Part shown: positions 32,177-41,937 of the stretch, in pieces
Layout: each line of letters starts with the position of its first letter
Numbering within the stretch: position 1 is the stretch's first letter
Source of the DNA: JAQVEM01 sp964595565
GTDB lineage: Bacteria; Actinomycetota; Humimicrobiia; Humimicrobiales; Humimicrobiaceae
Length of the DNA stretch: 51,709 nt
Assembly: GCA_964595565.1 (NCBI GenBank)
Contig: CAZQQX010000010.1
Location: 1-51,709 of the forward strand
Direction: 5' to 3'
Notes under the pieces: generated by a model
Told to the model about the DNA's origin: nothing
Seen by the model: only the letters and a program-made list of their open reading frames with translations
The model's database searches: none
Position numbers and translations under genes: made by a program

Positions 32177-33853
32177 TTAATTTTGGATTTCTGCAACAGC
32201 ACTGGTCTTTGCTACAGATTTAACTTCCACTTTTAACCTCTGCCCTATATATTTGCTGCCGTCAATAATCTGGACCACATATCCATTAATCCTTGATATA
32301 GCATCATTTCTATTATGCAAATAGGGCTCTTCCACAACCAGATTCAGGATGTCACCGACCTTAAATGGCTGTGACGCTTCCTTTATCTCGCCAACGGAGC
32401 CCTCGGCAACTAATAAAAATGTATCCAGGGGTAACTTTGAATCTCCCTGGATATTAATATATTTTTTAGTTATATTTTCAATATGCTTTAAATTTCTACC
32501 GTCCGAACCAATAATCTGTGCCGCTATGGAAGAATTTAATTTTATTAAAAAACCTCTGGACTTGCTCTCCCTTGAAAGTTTCCTGATTTTTCTTTCTATC
32601 TCCAGCCTTATGGTATCTTCAGATTTTACAAATCCCGAACCCGAACACTCGGGGCAGACTTTGCAGAGCGTGCCCAGAATTCCATCTGAGACGTTTTTTC
32701 TGGTCATTTCAATAAGCCCCAACCTTGAGAACTGCATTACCTCGGTCTTAGTCCGGTCATTTGCAAGACACTGCATGAATCTGTTGTAAACCTTTTTCCT
32801 GTCTTTTTCACCTGCCATGTCAATAAAATCAATCACTATTATCCCGCCAATATCTCTCAGCTTTATCTGGCTGGCGATAGTTTCGGCAGCTTCAAGATTG
32901 GTTCGCAGTATAGTATGGGCCGGGCTTCTGCTTGAAGTATATTTACCCGAATTAACATCAATTGTGGTCATGGCTTCTCCATAGTCTATTACTATGAAAC
33001 CACCTGATTTTAACCAAACTTTTCTCTCCAGTGCACTTTCTATTACTTCATTAACATTAAAACTATCAAACAGTTCTTCGTTTCCATGGTGCACGATTAT
33101 ATTATTAAATCTAACTCCGATAGACCTCAGGTATCGTTCAATCTCCCTTTTTATTATTTTCTTATTCACATATATAGCGTTAAGCTCTTCCGAGAATATA
33201 TCCCGTACTAATTTAATTATCAATGAATATTCACTCGAAATTAATTCCGGTCTATTCAGGGTAGATGCCTTCTTTCTTATATAGCTCCACTTTTTTACAA
33301 GCTGCTTTAAATCTTTTTTTAACCTGGCTGTATCAGCTTCTTTAGCTGCTGTCCTTACAATTAACCCGTACTCTTCCCCATTGCTTATGGTTCCCACCAT
33401 CTTTCTTAAGTTTTCCTTTTCCTCACCGCCAATTTTTTTTGAAACCCCTGTACCCCTGTTAAAGGGTGCCAGCACCAGATATCTGCCCGGAATAGATATA
33501 AAAGTAGTAAGCCTTGCTCCCTTTGTTTTCATGGGGTCCTTTGTAACCTGTACCAGCACCATCTGGTTGGGTTTAAGAATATGCTGTATCTTCTTCGAGA
33601 TTTCCACATCACTTTCAATGTCATCGTTAAAACTCACTTCGTTTACATACAGAAAGGCATTCTTATCTTCACCGATATCCACAAAAGCTGCATCCAGCCC
33701 GGGAAGAACATTCTTAACCTTTCCAAGATAAATATTTCCCACAAGCGATTTCTTGCCCCTGCGTTCAAAATAAAGCTGGGTGACCTGCCCTGACTCCAGA
33801 ATAGCAGCTCTTGTTTCATTTTTGTCTGAACTTATTAACAATTCCTTAATCAT
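32177..33853 (-). CDS. rng: Ribonuclease G/E family protein with C-terminal TRAM-like domain
   Basis: RNase E/G endonucleases process rRNA and mRNA. An S1-like RNA-binding domain (about 36-115) contains G-N-I-Y-L-G-K-V-K-N-V-L-P-G-L-D-A-A-F-V-D-I-G. The catalytic core carries V-I-D-Y-G-E-A-M-T-T-I-D-V-N-S-G and I-V-I-D-F-I-D-M with the metal-binding aspartates. A zinc-link C-K-V-C-P-E-C-S-G-S-G follows. The last 60 residues resemble a TRAM domain (V-G-D...N-G-Y-V-V-Q-I-I-D-G...G-Q-R-L-K-V-E-V), which is not part of standard RNase G. I start at ATG 33853 (M-I-K-E-L-L-I-S), typical for the family; TTG precedes it, and the AGGAG upstream is rather distant. Length is 558 residues. Confidence 0.94.
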   Translation of the reverse strand: MIKELLISSDKNETRAAILESGQVTQLYFERRGKKSLVGNIYLGKVKNVLPGLDAAFVDIGEDKNAFLYVNEVSFNDDIESDVEISKKIQHILKPNQMVLVQVTKDPMKTKGARLTTFISIPGRYLVLAPFNRGTGVSKKIGGEEKENLRKMVGTISNGEEYGLIVRTAAKEADTARLKKDLKQLVKKWSYIRKKASTLNRPELISSEYSLIIKLVRDIFSEELNAIYVNKKIIKREIERYLRSIGVRFNNIIVHHGNEELFDSFNVNEVIESALERKVWLKSGGFIVIDYGEAMTTIDVNSGKYTSSRSPAHTILRTNLEAAETIASQIKLRDIGGIIVIDFIDMAGEKDRKKVYNRFMQCLANDRTKTEVMQFSRLGLIEMTRKNVSDGILGTLCKVCPECSGSGFVKSEDTIRLEIERKIRKLSRESKSRGFLIKLNSSIAAQIIGSDGRNLKHIENITKKYINIQGDSKLPLDTFLLVAEGSVGEIKEASQPFKVGDILNLVVEEPYLHNRNDAISRINGYVVQIIDGSKYIGQRLKVEVKSVAKTSAVAEIQN

Positions 33854-33884
33854 CAATTTTTTCTCATTCTCCTTTTATAATCAT

Positions 33885-34592
33885 CTAAATTACTTCCATG
33901 GGGGTCCTAAGATTATCCCCCTGTATCACAAACATTTCTTCTTTCTTTGCGTTCCTTATTTTAATTTTGTATTCCTTTAATCGTTCCTTTAAAAACGAAT
34001 AAAAATCATTAAATTTAAAAATCTGGTTATTCTTTTCTTTAAAAATTTTAGCATATCCAGATAGTTTTAGTAGAATAATATTATAACCTTTCCTTTCAGG
34101 CACAATTTCATAATCAAATATTGCAGAGTAAGAATGATATCCTTTAATCAGGTTATTATCTATAACTTTACAAAACTCTTCCACAGATTCACTGCCGGAC
34201 TCACCAATATCCAGGCTAAAGATATAAAAGTTTAACCCTATTTCATTCATCAGCTTACCTGCCTTTATTAATATTTTTTTTACTTCTGTAATCTGCACAT
34301 TCTGGTTCAACTCTCTGTTAATTCTTTTTTTTAATTCATCCTCTCCGACGCTGCCACCAATAATAACATCTGCATACTCTGCCATGCTTTCTATTCCCAG
34401 TGGAGTCGGGTTACTAAAATTAATCAGCGGCCTTGGATTATATCCCTGACTGTATTCCAGTTTAAATCCCGCCCTGTTCAGGGCACGAATTATTATCCTG
34501 GAAATATCCAGGTGGGACAGGTATCTGAATTCACCTTTCTTAAAAAATTTAAATCTTATCCTGTTATCATATAAACTTTTTTGATTTTTCAT
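33885..34592 (-). CDS. TIGR03936/DUF2344 family protein, partner of the radical SAM gene
   Basis: This 235-residue protein has the DUF2344 signature: R-F-K-F-F-K-K-G-E-F-R-Y-L-S-H-L-D near the start, then R-A-x-x-R-A-G-F-K-L-x-Y-S-Q-G-Y-N-P-R-P and P-L-G-I-E-S-M-A-E-Y-A-D. The family is almost always encoded beside, or fused to, TIGR03960-type radical SAM proteins, and the pair commonly precedes rng-rplU-rpmA in Gram-positive bacteria. A role in RNA or ribosome modification has been suggested from this context but is not established. It overlaps the radical SAM gene by 26 bp, with GAGAG close before its ATG, indicating coupling. rng follows after 31 bp. Confidence 0.9.
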   Translation of the reverse strand: MKNQKSLYDNRIRFKFFKKGEFRYLSHLDISRIIIRALNRAGFKLEYSQGYNPRPLINFSNPTPLGIESMAEYADVIIGGSVGEDELKKRINRELNQNVQITEVKKILIKAGKLMNEIGLNFYIFSLDIGESGSESVEEFCKVIDNNLIKGYHSYSAIFDYEIVPERKGYNIILLKLSGYAKIFKEKNNQIFKFNDFYSFLKERLKEYKIKIRNAKKEEMFVIQGDNLRTPMEVI

Positions 34593-36354
34593 ATTCTCTC
34601 AGCAAAGTTTTTTTTCTGACCCCGATATCAATAAAATCCCAGGGCAGGACTTCATCAACAGAAAATCCTCTGGTGGTAAAAAAATTAATATCCAGACCCT
34701 TTTTTTTAAATGATTCTTTCCAGATATCAAAATTAAAAAAATCTGACCAGTTATCAAATTTTGCACCGTTTCTCCAGGAATTTTCTATAACATCTCCAAT
34801 TAGCTGGCTGCCGGTGGAAAGGGCACATTCTACCATACTCATGTATGGGTCCGCCCACCTTATGTTCACATATCTTTTCGGGACATTGCTCAGGATATAA
34901 TTAAATTTATCATAAAGCATCCCGGGGTTACCCAGTCCCACCCACTGGAAAGGGGTAAACGGTTTGGGGCAAAATGCATTTATGCTAATATTAATTTTTA
35001 GCCTTGATAACTTCTTTCTATCCATTTCTCCCTTTGCCGCCTGTATTATTTTCCCTATGAGCCCAACTATCTGAACAATATCCTGTTTATTTTCAAAAGG
35101 CAGCCCTATCATAAAATAAAGTTTTACTCTTTCCCATCCTTTGCCAAAAGCCATTTTTATGCAGTCGAGCATTTCGTCCTCTTTTATATTCTTATTAATT
35201 ATATCCCGCATCCTCTGGCTGCCGGCTTCGGGAGCAAAGGTCAGCCCCGTTTTCCTGCCGCTCTGAATAATCTCCAGTAACTTTAAATTAAAGCTGTTTA
35301 ACCTCAGGGAAGGCATTGAGATTGACAGCCTTCTTGATTTTAAAGGATTGATGACACCTTCGATTAACTGCTCTATTTTCCCGTAATCAGATGAGGACAG
35401 GGACAGAAAGGAAATTTCGTCATAACCTGTATTTTTAATTCCCCTGACGCTATCTTTAATAAGGGATTCAACTTTCCTTTTGCGCACCGGCCGGTAAATA
35501 ATACCTGCCTGGCAAAACCTGCAGCCCCTGCCGCACCCCCTCATAATCTCCACTGTGAACCTGTCATGCACCGTCTTTATGTTTGGTATTACCGGGTCCT
35601 TGACTATTCCGTATTTATTAATGTCCCTGACCACTGCTTTTTTTACCATTTTCCCGGGCTCTATTTTTTTTACCCTGCCGTCACTATAGTAATAAAACTT
35701 ATAAAATTCAGGAACATATACTCCATCCAGCCTGCTTATTTCCTTTAAAACCCAGCTTTTCCCTTTATTATTTTTCTTATATTCCTTTACTTTCATCAGT
35801 ATAGAAATAACTATCTCTTCGCCATCTCCTATAACAAAGAAATCCATAAAGCCGGAAAGGGGCCCGGGATTCACCACTGCAGGCCCTCCTGCGCAAACCA
35901 GAGGAGAATCCTCCGACCTTTTTTTTGAATTTATATTTATTCCCCCGAGGTCAAGGGCATTTAATATATTGGTATACAAAAGCTCATGCTGAACAGTAAA
36001 GCCGACTATGTCAAAGCAATCAAGGAATATCCTATTTTCCAGTGAAAATAATTTTACTTTTTTACTCCTTAGTCTTTTTTCAAAATCTACCCATGGTGAA
36101 AAAACCCTTTCTACCGAGAAATCAGGGTGCTCGTTAATAATATGGTATAAAATCTGGAGGCCGGTGTTTGACATTCCAACATCATAGATATCAGGAAATA
36201 CCAGTGCCATAAAAACCATGTCGGACTGGCCGGCCGGAGAGCCGGGGCTTTTGCTCTTTGTGCCTGTTTCGTTATTTATATATCTGCCCGGTTTTTCTAT
36301 ATCTTCCAGAAGTTCCTCGAGAAGATTGAAGTTCAATTTTTTTATTTTATCCAT
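34567..36354 (-). CDS. TIGR03960-family B12-binding-type radical SAM protein
   Basis: This is a 595-residue radical SAM enzyme with an N-terminal cobalamin-binding-like region (about 45-185, including D-I-Y-D-V-G-M-S-N-T-G). The iron-sulfur cysteines are at C274, C278 and C281 in C-G-R-G-C-R-F-C. The rest of the radical SAM barrel includes L-S-L-S-S-S-D-Y, L-T-F-A-P-E-A-G-S and Y-F-M-I-G-L-P-F. Full-length family members may be longer because the DUF2344 domain is fused; here it is the separate gene immediately downstream. The substrate is unknown. It lies between rodA and rng, its standard place in this gene order. The ATG lacks a strong Shine-Dalgarno sequence. Confidence 0.93.
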   Translation of the reverse strand: MDKIKKLNFNLLEELLEDIEKPGRYINNETGTKSKSPGSPAGQSDMVFMALVFPDIYDVGMSNTGLQILYHIINEHPDFSVERVFSPWVDFEKRLRSKKVKLFSLENRIFLDCFDIVGFTVQHELLYTNILNALDLGGININSKKRSEDSPLVCAGGPAVVNPGPLSGFMDFFVIGDGEEIVISILMKVKEYKKNNKGKSWVLKEISRLDGVYVPEFYKFYYYSDGRVKKIEPGKMVKKAVVRDINKYGIVKDPVIPNIKTVHDRFTVEIMRGCGRGCRFCQAGIIYRPVRKRKVESLIKDSVRGIKNTGYDEISFLSLSSSDYGKIEQLIEGVINPLKSRRLSISMPSLRLNSFNLKLLEIIQSGRKTGLTFAPEAGSQRMRDIINKNIKEDEMLDCIKMAFGKGWERVKLYFMIGLPFENKQDIVQIVGLIGKIIQAAKGEMDRKKLSRLKINISINAFCPKPFTPFQWVGLGNPGMLYDKFNYILSNVPKRYVNIRWADPYMSMVECALSTGSQLIGDVIENSWRNGAKFDNWSDFFNFDIWKESFKKKGLDINFFTTRGFSVDEVLPWDFIDIGVRKKTLLREYEKSKKFI

Positions 36355-36398
36355 GTTTATTTTTACTTAAATACTATCTAACCTAAAGACCGCCTGTG

Positions 36399-37595
36399 CT
36401 ATTTATATCGCTGAAAAGCTATATCATATTCTCTCCTGACTTCCCTCCACAGGTAGACATTCTCCACCAGCCCAACGCCCATCAGCATGCTTATGAGGTT
36501 GGAACCTCCGGCGCTCAGGAATGGCAGGGGGATTCCAATTATAGGCATGATGCCTATAGTCATGCCTATATTTATTGTTACCTGGGATAAAATTATAAGA
36601 CCCACACCGTAAGCAAGTAACATGGCAAATCTATCAGAAGAATTGGATGCTATATAAAAACATCTCCATACAATAATACCAAGTACTATTATTATGCAAA
36701 CCGCACCAATAAAGCCCAGTTCTTCCCCGACAACAGAAAATATAAAATCGGTATGGTGCTCGGGGACATAACTGAGATTGGTCTGTTTTCCCAAAAAAAG
36801 ACCTTTCCCAAGGATTCCTCCGGAGCCTATCGCCATCTTGGATCGGTACAAATTATAACCGGCACCCTCACTTGTATATGATTCCGGTTTTAACAGAACA
36901 AGTATTCTATCCAGCTGATATTGCCTGATAAACCCGGCATTGAGAGCAGTAAAAATCCCACCTATGGTCAGCCCCAGTATTGACAGAAAGTATAAAAAAT
37001 TGGCCCCGGATAAAAATAGCAGGCCCATATAAACAATAAAATATATCAGAGCGGTTCCGTAATCCGGCTGCAGTAAAACCAGCGTTATAAAAGAAAATGC
37101 TATAACAAATGATAAAATAACCTTTTTAAATGTCATCCTGCATTCTTTTTCTGTTCTCCATTTTGACATAATAGCAGCAAGGCACACCACCATAAAAATT
37201 TTTGAAAACTCCGAGGGCTGTAAGGTAGTAAATTTTAAATCTATCCAGCTTTTTGAGCCATGTACTTCATAACCAAAAAAATGCACACTTGCAAGCAGGG
37301 CAATACCGGTAACAAGAGCCAGCCACCAGTACCTTTTAATTTTCCTGTAATTTATAAATTGAATCACAGTAAATAAAACAATTCCCACCGCCAGATAAAT
37401 TGCCTGTCTCTTAATGTAGTACTGCGGGTCGCTTGCTCCTCCCGGAAGAGTTTCTTTTGTCGCACTATAAATTATAAGCAGCCCAAAAGAAGAAATTGCA
37501 ACCACCAGCAGGAATAATAAAAAATCAAATTTTACCGCTTTCTTCTCTCTTCTGTAAGTTTTAGAACCAATTAAACTTTTTTTTCCTCTTATCAT
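36399..37595 (-). CDS. rodA: Rod-shape SEDS glycosyltransferase RodA
   Basis: RodA polymerises lipid II into glycan strands in the elongasome, with PBP2 as its transpeptidase partner. The 398-residue protein has about ten membrane helices. It carries the SEDS motifs W-I-D-L-K-F-T-T-L-Q-P-S-E-F-S-K, Q-P-D-Y-G-T-A, V-P-E-H-H-T-D-F-I-F-S-V-V-G-E-E and the C-terminal P-I-I-G-I-P-L-P-F-L-S-A-G-G-S, all strongly conserved. The basic N-terminus precedes the first helix. FtsW and SpoVE are the alternatives, but the neighbours mrdA and mreBCD identify it as RodA. The PBP2 gene is 53 bp upstream. Confidence 0.97.
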   Translation of the reverse strand: MIRGKKSLIGSKTYRREKKAVKFDFLLFLLVVAISSFGLLIIYSATKETLPGGASDPQYYIKRQAIYLAVGIVLFTVIQFINYRKIKRYWWLALVTGIALLASVHFFGYEVHGSKSWIDLKFTTLQPSEFSKIFMVVCLAAIMSKWRTEKECRMTFKKVILSFVIAFSFITLVLLQPDYGTALIYFIVYMGLLFLSGANFLYFLSILGLTIGGIFTALNAGFIRQYQLDRILVLLKPESYTSEGAGYNLYRSKMAIGSGGILGKGLFLGKQTNLSYVPEHHTDFIFSVVGEELGFIGAVCIIIVLGIIVWRCFYIASNSSDRFAMLLAYGVGLIILSQVTINIGMTIGIMPIIGIPLPFLSAGGSNLISMLMGVGLVENVYLWREVRREYDIAFQRYK

Positions 37596-37648
37596 TAAAA
37601 TTATACAAATTCCTAAAGTATCCTAATTTTATAAAACCTTAACTACCG

Positions 37649-39505
37649 TTAATCAACATTAAATAAATATCTGTATATATCTTCTGCAATGGGGGCAACA
37701 TTGCTCCCGCCTGAGCCCGCCTCTTCAAGCATTGCTACTATTACATATTCCGGATTACCCGCAGGCGCATAACTCGCAAACCATGCATAATCCTGCCTTC
37801 CATAAAATTCTGCGGTACCGGTCTTTGCAGCAACCGGGATTTCATCCAGGGGAAAATCCATAAAAACTCCATAAGCTGTCCCGCCTGGTTCAACCACCTG
37901 AAGCAACCCTTCTTCTATTTTTCCAATATAATTCCCGTTTAGCTGTAAATCCTGATATTCCTCTACTGTATTATCTGTAAACAAAGTTTCCTCGCTGTCT
38001 CTTATTTCTTTGACCAGATGAGGCGTGTATTTTATACCATGTTCGGCTATAATTGAATAAGCCTGTGCCATCTGAAGCGGGGTTACCATTAAATCACCCT
38101 GCCCTATTGCCATGTTAACAGTATCACCCGGGAACCATACTGAATTCTCCGGCTGACCCGCAAAATATTCTTCTTTCCATTCTGTATCCGGTACCAGTCC
38201 TTCCTCTTCGCCGGTAAGGTCCACGCCGGTTCTGGAACCAAAACCAAAAATTCTTGCATATTTCTGTAAAAGTTCCCCTGTATTATCCAGCTTTTTAAAA
38301 AGCCCATAACCCACCTGGTAAAAATATATATCACAGGAATTTTTAATGGCCCCCACAATATTGAGACTGCCATGACCTGATTTTAACCAGCAGTACTTTG
38401 GAAAATCTTTACCAAGGCCATACCACACCCCCGCACAGCTGAATCTGCTACTATCACTTATAATTTCCTCATTAAGACCCGCGTAAGCTGTGACTATTTT
38501 AAACACCGAGCCGGCCGGAAAAGATGTAATGGCTCTGTTTAAAAAAGGATAATTATTTTCGGGGTCGTTTAAATTATTCCAATCATCTTCCGATATCCCT
38601 CCTGCAAACAATTCCGGGTCATAACTAGGATAGCCTGCCATTGCCATTATCTGACCGTCTCCGGGGCTGAGAACTACCACTGCTCCTCCCCGTACATTAT
38701 AATATTCATCGGTGTCTTTAATTTTTTTTTGCCTCACCTCCAGAATAGCCCGGTAAAGTGCTTCCTCTACAACCTTCTGCAGGTCAATATCAATGGTAAG
38801 ATACAGATTATTTCCACCAATGGGCTCAATTTCGTTTACCACGCCAACAGGTCTTTCTAAAGGGTCGACCTCATATACTATTTTGCCCTTCTTGCCGCGC
38901 AATACACTTTCATAAGTTTCTTCCAGTCCACTCCATCCTATCTGGTCTCCACCTTCGTAATTATAATCGTATTCTTCCGCTTTTAACTTTTCCTCGCTAA
39001 TTTCTCCTATATAACCCAGCAGGTGTGACGCCAGCGAGTCATATTTATACTCCCTCAGGTACACATCAATTACTTCCACTCCGGGTAACTCATCACTATT
39101 TTCTTCAATATAAATCATACTGGCATAATCAATATCCTGTTTTAGAATAATCCTGTCCATGTAAGAAACATTGCTCTTTTCAACCTTTTCTTTTATTTCC
39201 CTGTAAGGCATATCAAGACAATCACTTAAAATCTCCATAACCTTATCGTTTTCTAAAACAATACCGGGCTGCACCGCCACAGCCCTGGCTGGAACACTCT
39301 TAACCAGTAGTTTACCATTACGGTCATAGATATTTCCCCGGGGAGCCGCCACGGTCTTCTCCCTGGTGATACTCTCAGATGCTAATTCAGCATAAAGCTC
39401 TCCGCTCATTACCTGCAGAAAATAAAGCCTTAAAATAAGCATTATTAAAATTAGAACCAGCAGATAGATTATAATCTTATATCTTACTTTTATGTTCAAA
39501 CCCAA
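37649..39505 (-). CDS. mrdA: Penicillin-binding protein 2 (class B transpeptidase)
   Basis: This class B PBP crosslinks side-wall peptidoglycan with RodA. The 618-residue protein has an N-terminal membrane helix (about 10-30) and a pedestal region with R-G-N-I-Y-D-R-N-G. The transpeptidase domain carries S333-V-F-K336 as the active-site S-x-x-K, S390-C-D392 as S-x-D/N, and K561-T-G563. C358, C372 and C391 are extra cysteines near the active site. It starts with TTG at 39505; GGAGG is only 3 nt before it, so TTG 39499 (9 nt) is a possible alternative. It overlaps mreD by 29 bp. Confidence 0.96.
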   Translation of the reverse strand: MGLNIKVRYKIIIYLLVLILIMLILRLYFLQVMSGELYAELASESITREKTVAAPRGNIYDRNGKLLVKSVPARAVAVQPGIVLENDKVMEILSDCLDMPYREIKEKVEKSNVSYMDRIILKQDIDYASMIYIEENSDELPGVEVIDVYLREYKYDSLASHLLGYIGEISEEKLKAEEYDYNYEGGDQIGWSGLEETYESVLRGKKGKIVYEVDPLERPVGVVNEIEPIGGNNLYLTIDIDLQKVVEEALYRAILEVRQKKIKDTDEYYNVRGGAVVVLSPGDGQIMAMAGYPSYDPELFAGGISEDDWNNLNDPENNYPFLNRAITSFPAGSVFKIVTAYAGLNEEIISDSSRFSCAGVWYGLGKDFPKYCWLKSGHGSLNIVGAIKNSCDIYFYQVGYGLFKKLDNTGELLQKYARIFGFGSRTGVDLTGEEEGLVPDTEWKEEYFAGQPENSVWFPGDTVNMAIGQGDLMVTPLQMAQAYSIIAEHGIKYTPHLVKEIRDSEETLFTDNTVEEYQDLQLNGNYIGKIEEGLLQVVEPGGTAYGVFMDFPLDEIPVAAKTGTAEFYGRQDYAWFASYAPAGNPEYVIVAMLEEAGSGGSNVAPIAEDIYRYLFNVD

Positions 39506-39995
39506 TTTCCTCCCTCCTGCCAGAAATTATCCTCATAACGGGAAAGACTGCAAACATCAGAATAATATTAAAGAACGGTTTTGTTATCAGTTCAATGCCG
39601 GTGCCGGGCCAGTCAGGGTTAAAATTAAATAAATAATAAATCAAATTGATTAATAAAATATTAATTTCTGTAACCAGGAAAACCAGGAGCAGGTAAGCCT
39701 GCTTTCCTGACTTAAATCCTACCGTAATTAGCCTGCCTGCTATAAAAGCATCTATAGCATAAATAAACGCACTTATGCCCACAATATCACCCACCATAAG
39801 GTCCAGCGTCATACCTGCTATAAATCCGAATAAGATTCCCCATAATGTTCCATCAAAAATGGTAACTGCTATTATAACTACCATAATTAAATCAAAGTTT
39901 ATATAGAACATTTTCAGATATTCAAAAAAAACTATCTGAATTAGCAAGCAGATTATAAGTACAAAAAAATGCAGAAATCTTGAAAAAATTTTCAT
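39477..39995 (-). CDS. mreD: Rod shape-determining membrane protein MreD
   Basis: MreD is a small integral membrane component of the elongasome. This 172-residue protein has about five to six hydrophobic helices and the characteristic pair F-D-G-T-L-W-G-I-L-F-G-F and G-M-T-L-D-L-M, matching the family's 'G-x-x-x-G-F-x-x-G-x-x-x-D' region. Sequence conservation in MreD is low, so the position between mreC and mrdA is the strongest argument. The charged C-terminal tail overlaps the start of the PBP2 gene. The ATG has no visible Shine-Dalgarno sequence. Confidence 0.9.
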   Translation of the reverse strand: MKIFSRFLHFFVLIICLLIQIVFFEYLKMFYINFDLIMVVIIAVTIFDGTLWGILFGFIAGMTLDLMVGDIVGISAFIYAIDAFIAGRLITVGFKSGKQAYLLLVFLVTEINILLINLIYYLFNFNPDWPGTGIELITKPFFNIILMFAVFPVMRIISGRREEIGFEHKSKI

Positions 39996-40044
39996 AATTT
40001 TAATTTATATCGGCCAGCATCACCGGCCAAACATTTTATTTACT

Positions 40045-40854
40045 TTATTCATCCAGTATCAATACATACTCTAACTCCGTAAAATCAGCAAATGGTTCTA
40101 TTTCGATTATCTTATAAAGATTATCAGCGCTTTCAGTTACTCTTCTTATCCGTCCTATTAGAATCTCACCGGGTAAGTTTCCATATTCTGACGTAATTAC
40201 TATATCTCCCTTAAAAACATCTTCTCCACTGGAGATATATTCAAGTGTAACTTTCCCATCCTGATTTCCCTTTAGAACTCCCAGTTTCCTGGAGGACAGG
40301 ATTTTTGCTCCAATGCTGCTCACCGGGTCGTCTATGAGCCTGACATTACAGGAGTCATTGCCTACCAGGTCAACTACCCCTATCAGCCCGTCTTCATTAA
40401 TAACTCCCATCCCCTCACGAACCCCCTGACCGCTGCCAGCATTTAAAATAACTTCTGACTGCCATCCATTCTTATAAAATCCTATCACTTTCGCTGCTAT
40501 AGTCTGGTAATCTTCCCTGAGTTTTATTCCCAGCAACTTTCTCAAAGAATCATTTTCGATCCTCAGGTTTACATAATCACTATATTCTTTTCTTAACCCG
40601 GAATTTTCTTCCTTAAGAATTAGATATTCTTTCCTTAAGTTTACGTAATCTTTTATTATATTAATGAAATTTTTAACCGGCCTGAACAGCGAAAAAAACT
40701 TTTCCTGAATTGGCTTGAAAAAATCAATGGTTTTAGATTTGATTGTGCCCAGTAATTCGTATTGCCTGAAACTAACCGTAATGACTATCAGGCATAAAAT
40801 AATTATTACAGTAAGGATAATATAAATTCTGAACCTTCTATTCAATGCGACCAT
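40045..40854 (-). CDS. mreC: Rod shape-determining protein MreC
   Basis: MreC activates the PBP2-RodA pair from the outer face of the membrane. The protein has an N-terminal membrane helix (about 11-30), a coiled coil (about 60-100) and the C-terminal beta-barrel domain. Family signatures are A-K-V-I-G-F-Y-K-N-G-W, N-A-G-S-G-Q-G-V-R-E-G-M-G-V-I and G-L-I-G-V-V. TTG 40857 immediately precedes ATG 40854; I prefer the ATG, giving 269 residues, although neither has a Shine-Dalgarno sequence. mreB ends 33 bp upstream. Confidence 0.95.
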   Translation of the reverse strand: MVALNRRFRIYIILTVIIILCLIVITVSFRQYELLGTIKSKTIDFFKPIQEKFFSLFRPVKNFINIIKDYVNLRKEYLILKEENSGLRKEYSDYVNLRIENDSLRKLLGIKLREDYQTIAAKVIGFYKNGWQSEVILNAGSGQGVREGMGVINEDGLIGVVDLVGNDSCNVRLIDDPVSSIGAKILSSRKLGVLKGNQDGKVTLEYISSGEDVFKGDIVITSEYGNLPGEILIGRIRRVTESADNLYKIIEIEPFADFTELEYVLILDE

Positions 40855-40887
40855 CAAAAAAATATAACTGGTTGAATATAATACAGG

Positions 40888-41922
40888 TTATTTTGAATAT
40901 TTAAGATATTTTTTTAAAGTATTAAAGTCCTCAACACATTTCCCCGCTCCTATGGCCACTGCTGCCAGTGGGTCTTCGGCAAGATAAACCGGGCAATGAG
41001 TTTCCCTGCTGATCCTTTCAGCCAATCCTTTAAGAAGTGACCCTCCCCCTGACATAACAATTCCTCTTTTCATGATATCAGAAGAAAGTTCCGGGGGAGT
41101 AATATCAAGCACTTCAACAATTGAATTCACAATATCAGCGAGCACCTTTTCCAGTGCTTTTCTTATCTGCTGGCTGGTTATAATAATTGTCTTGGGGAGC
41201 CCGGTTACCAGGTCCCTTCCATTTATCTCCATTTTCTCCTCATTTTCAAGCGGGAACGCGGAGCCTATTTCCATTTTTACCTGTTCTGCAGTTCTCTCAC
41301 CTAAAAATAAATTATGTTCTTTCTTTAAATAATAAGTAATAGCTTCATCCATTTCATCTCCGCCAATTCTAAGGGACTGACTCACTACTATACCCCCCAG
41401 TGATATAACGGCTACCTCAGAAGTTCCGCCACCTATATCTATAATCATACTGCCCTTCGGTTCATCAATGGGAAGACCGGAGCCAATTGCGGCTGCCAGC
41501 GGTTCCTCAATTATATAGGCTGACCTTGCACCCGCCTGTTCAGTGGTTTCAACCACTGCTTTCTTTTCCACCGGAGTAATTCCTGACGGTACGCAGATAA
41601 CTATTCTTGGCCTTGCAAAACCAACATTCTTATGGACTCTGTGGATAAAATACCTCAGCATTTTTTCTGTAGTTTCAAAGTCGGCAATTACACCATCTTT
41701 TAGAGGCCTGATTGCCGATATATTGTCAGGAGTTCTTCCCACCATCATCTTGGCTTCTTTCCCTACTGCCAGTACTCTACCTCTATCTTTATCTATCGCC
41801 ACTATGGAGGGCTCATCCAGAATTATTCCTTTGCCCTTGACATAAACCACCGTATTTGCCGTTCCAAGGTCTATCCCCATATCCCTGCCAATCACATCCA
41901 GGAAAAAATCAAACATCTGCAT
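40888..41922 (-). CDS. mreB: Actin-like cell shape protein MreB
   Basis: MreB filaments guide the elongasome along the membrane, implying a rod-shaped cell. The 344-residue protein has the actin-fold nucleotide motifs: phosphate 1 D-M-G-I-D-L-G-T-A-N-T, phosphate 2 I-I-D-I-G-G-G-T-S-E-V-A, and adenosine motif G-I-V-M-S-G-G-G-S-L-L. The N-terminus M-Q-M-F-D-F-F-L-D may serve as a short amphipathic membrane-binding extension. A strong AAGGAG lies 7 nt before the ATG. It heads the mreB-mreC-mreD-mrdA-rodA run; maf is 15 bp upstream. Confidence 0.98.
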   Translation of the reverse strand: MQMFDFFLDVIGRDMGIDLGTANTVVYVKGKGIILDEPSIVAIDKDRGRVLAVGKEAKMMVGRTPDNISAIRPLKDGVIADFETTEKMLRYFIHRVHKNVGFARPRIVICVPSGITPVEKKAVVETTEQAGARSAYIIEEPLAAAIGSGLPIDEPKGSMIIDIGGGTSEVAVISLGGIVVSQSLRIGGDEMDEAITYYLKKEHNLFLGERTAEQVKMEIGSAFPLENEEKMEINGRDLVTGLPKTIIITSQQIRKALEKVLADIVNSIVEVLDITPPELSSDIMKRGIVMSGGGSLLKGLAERISRETHCPVYLAEDPLAAVAIGAGKCVEDFNTLKKYLKYSK

Positions 41923-41937
41923 TTATAAACTCCTTAA

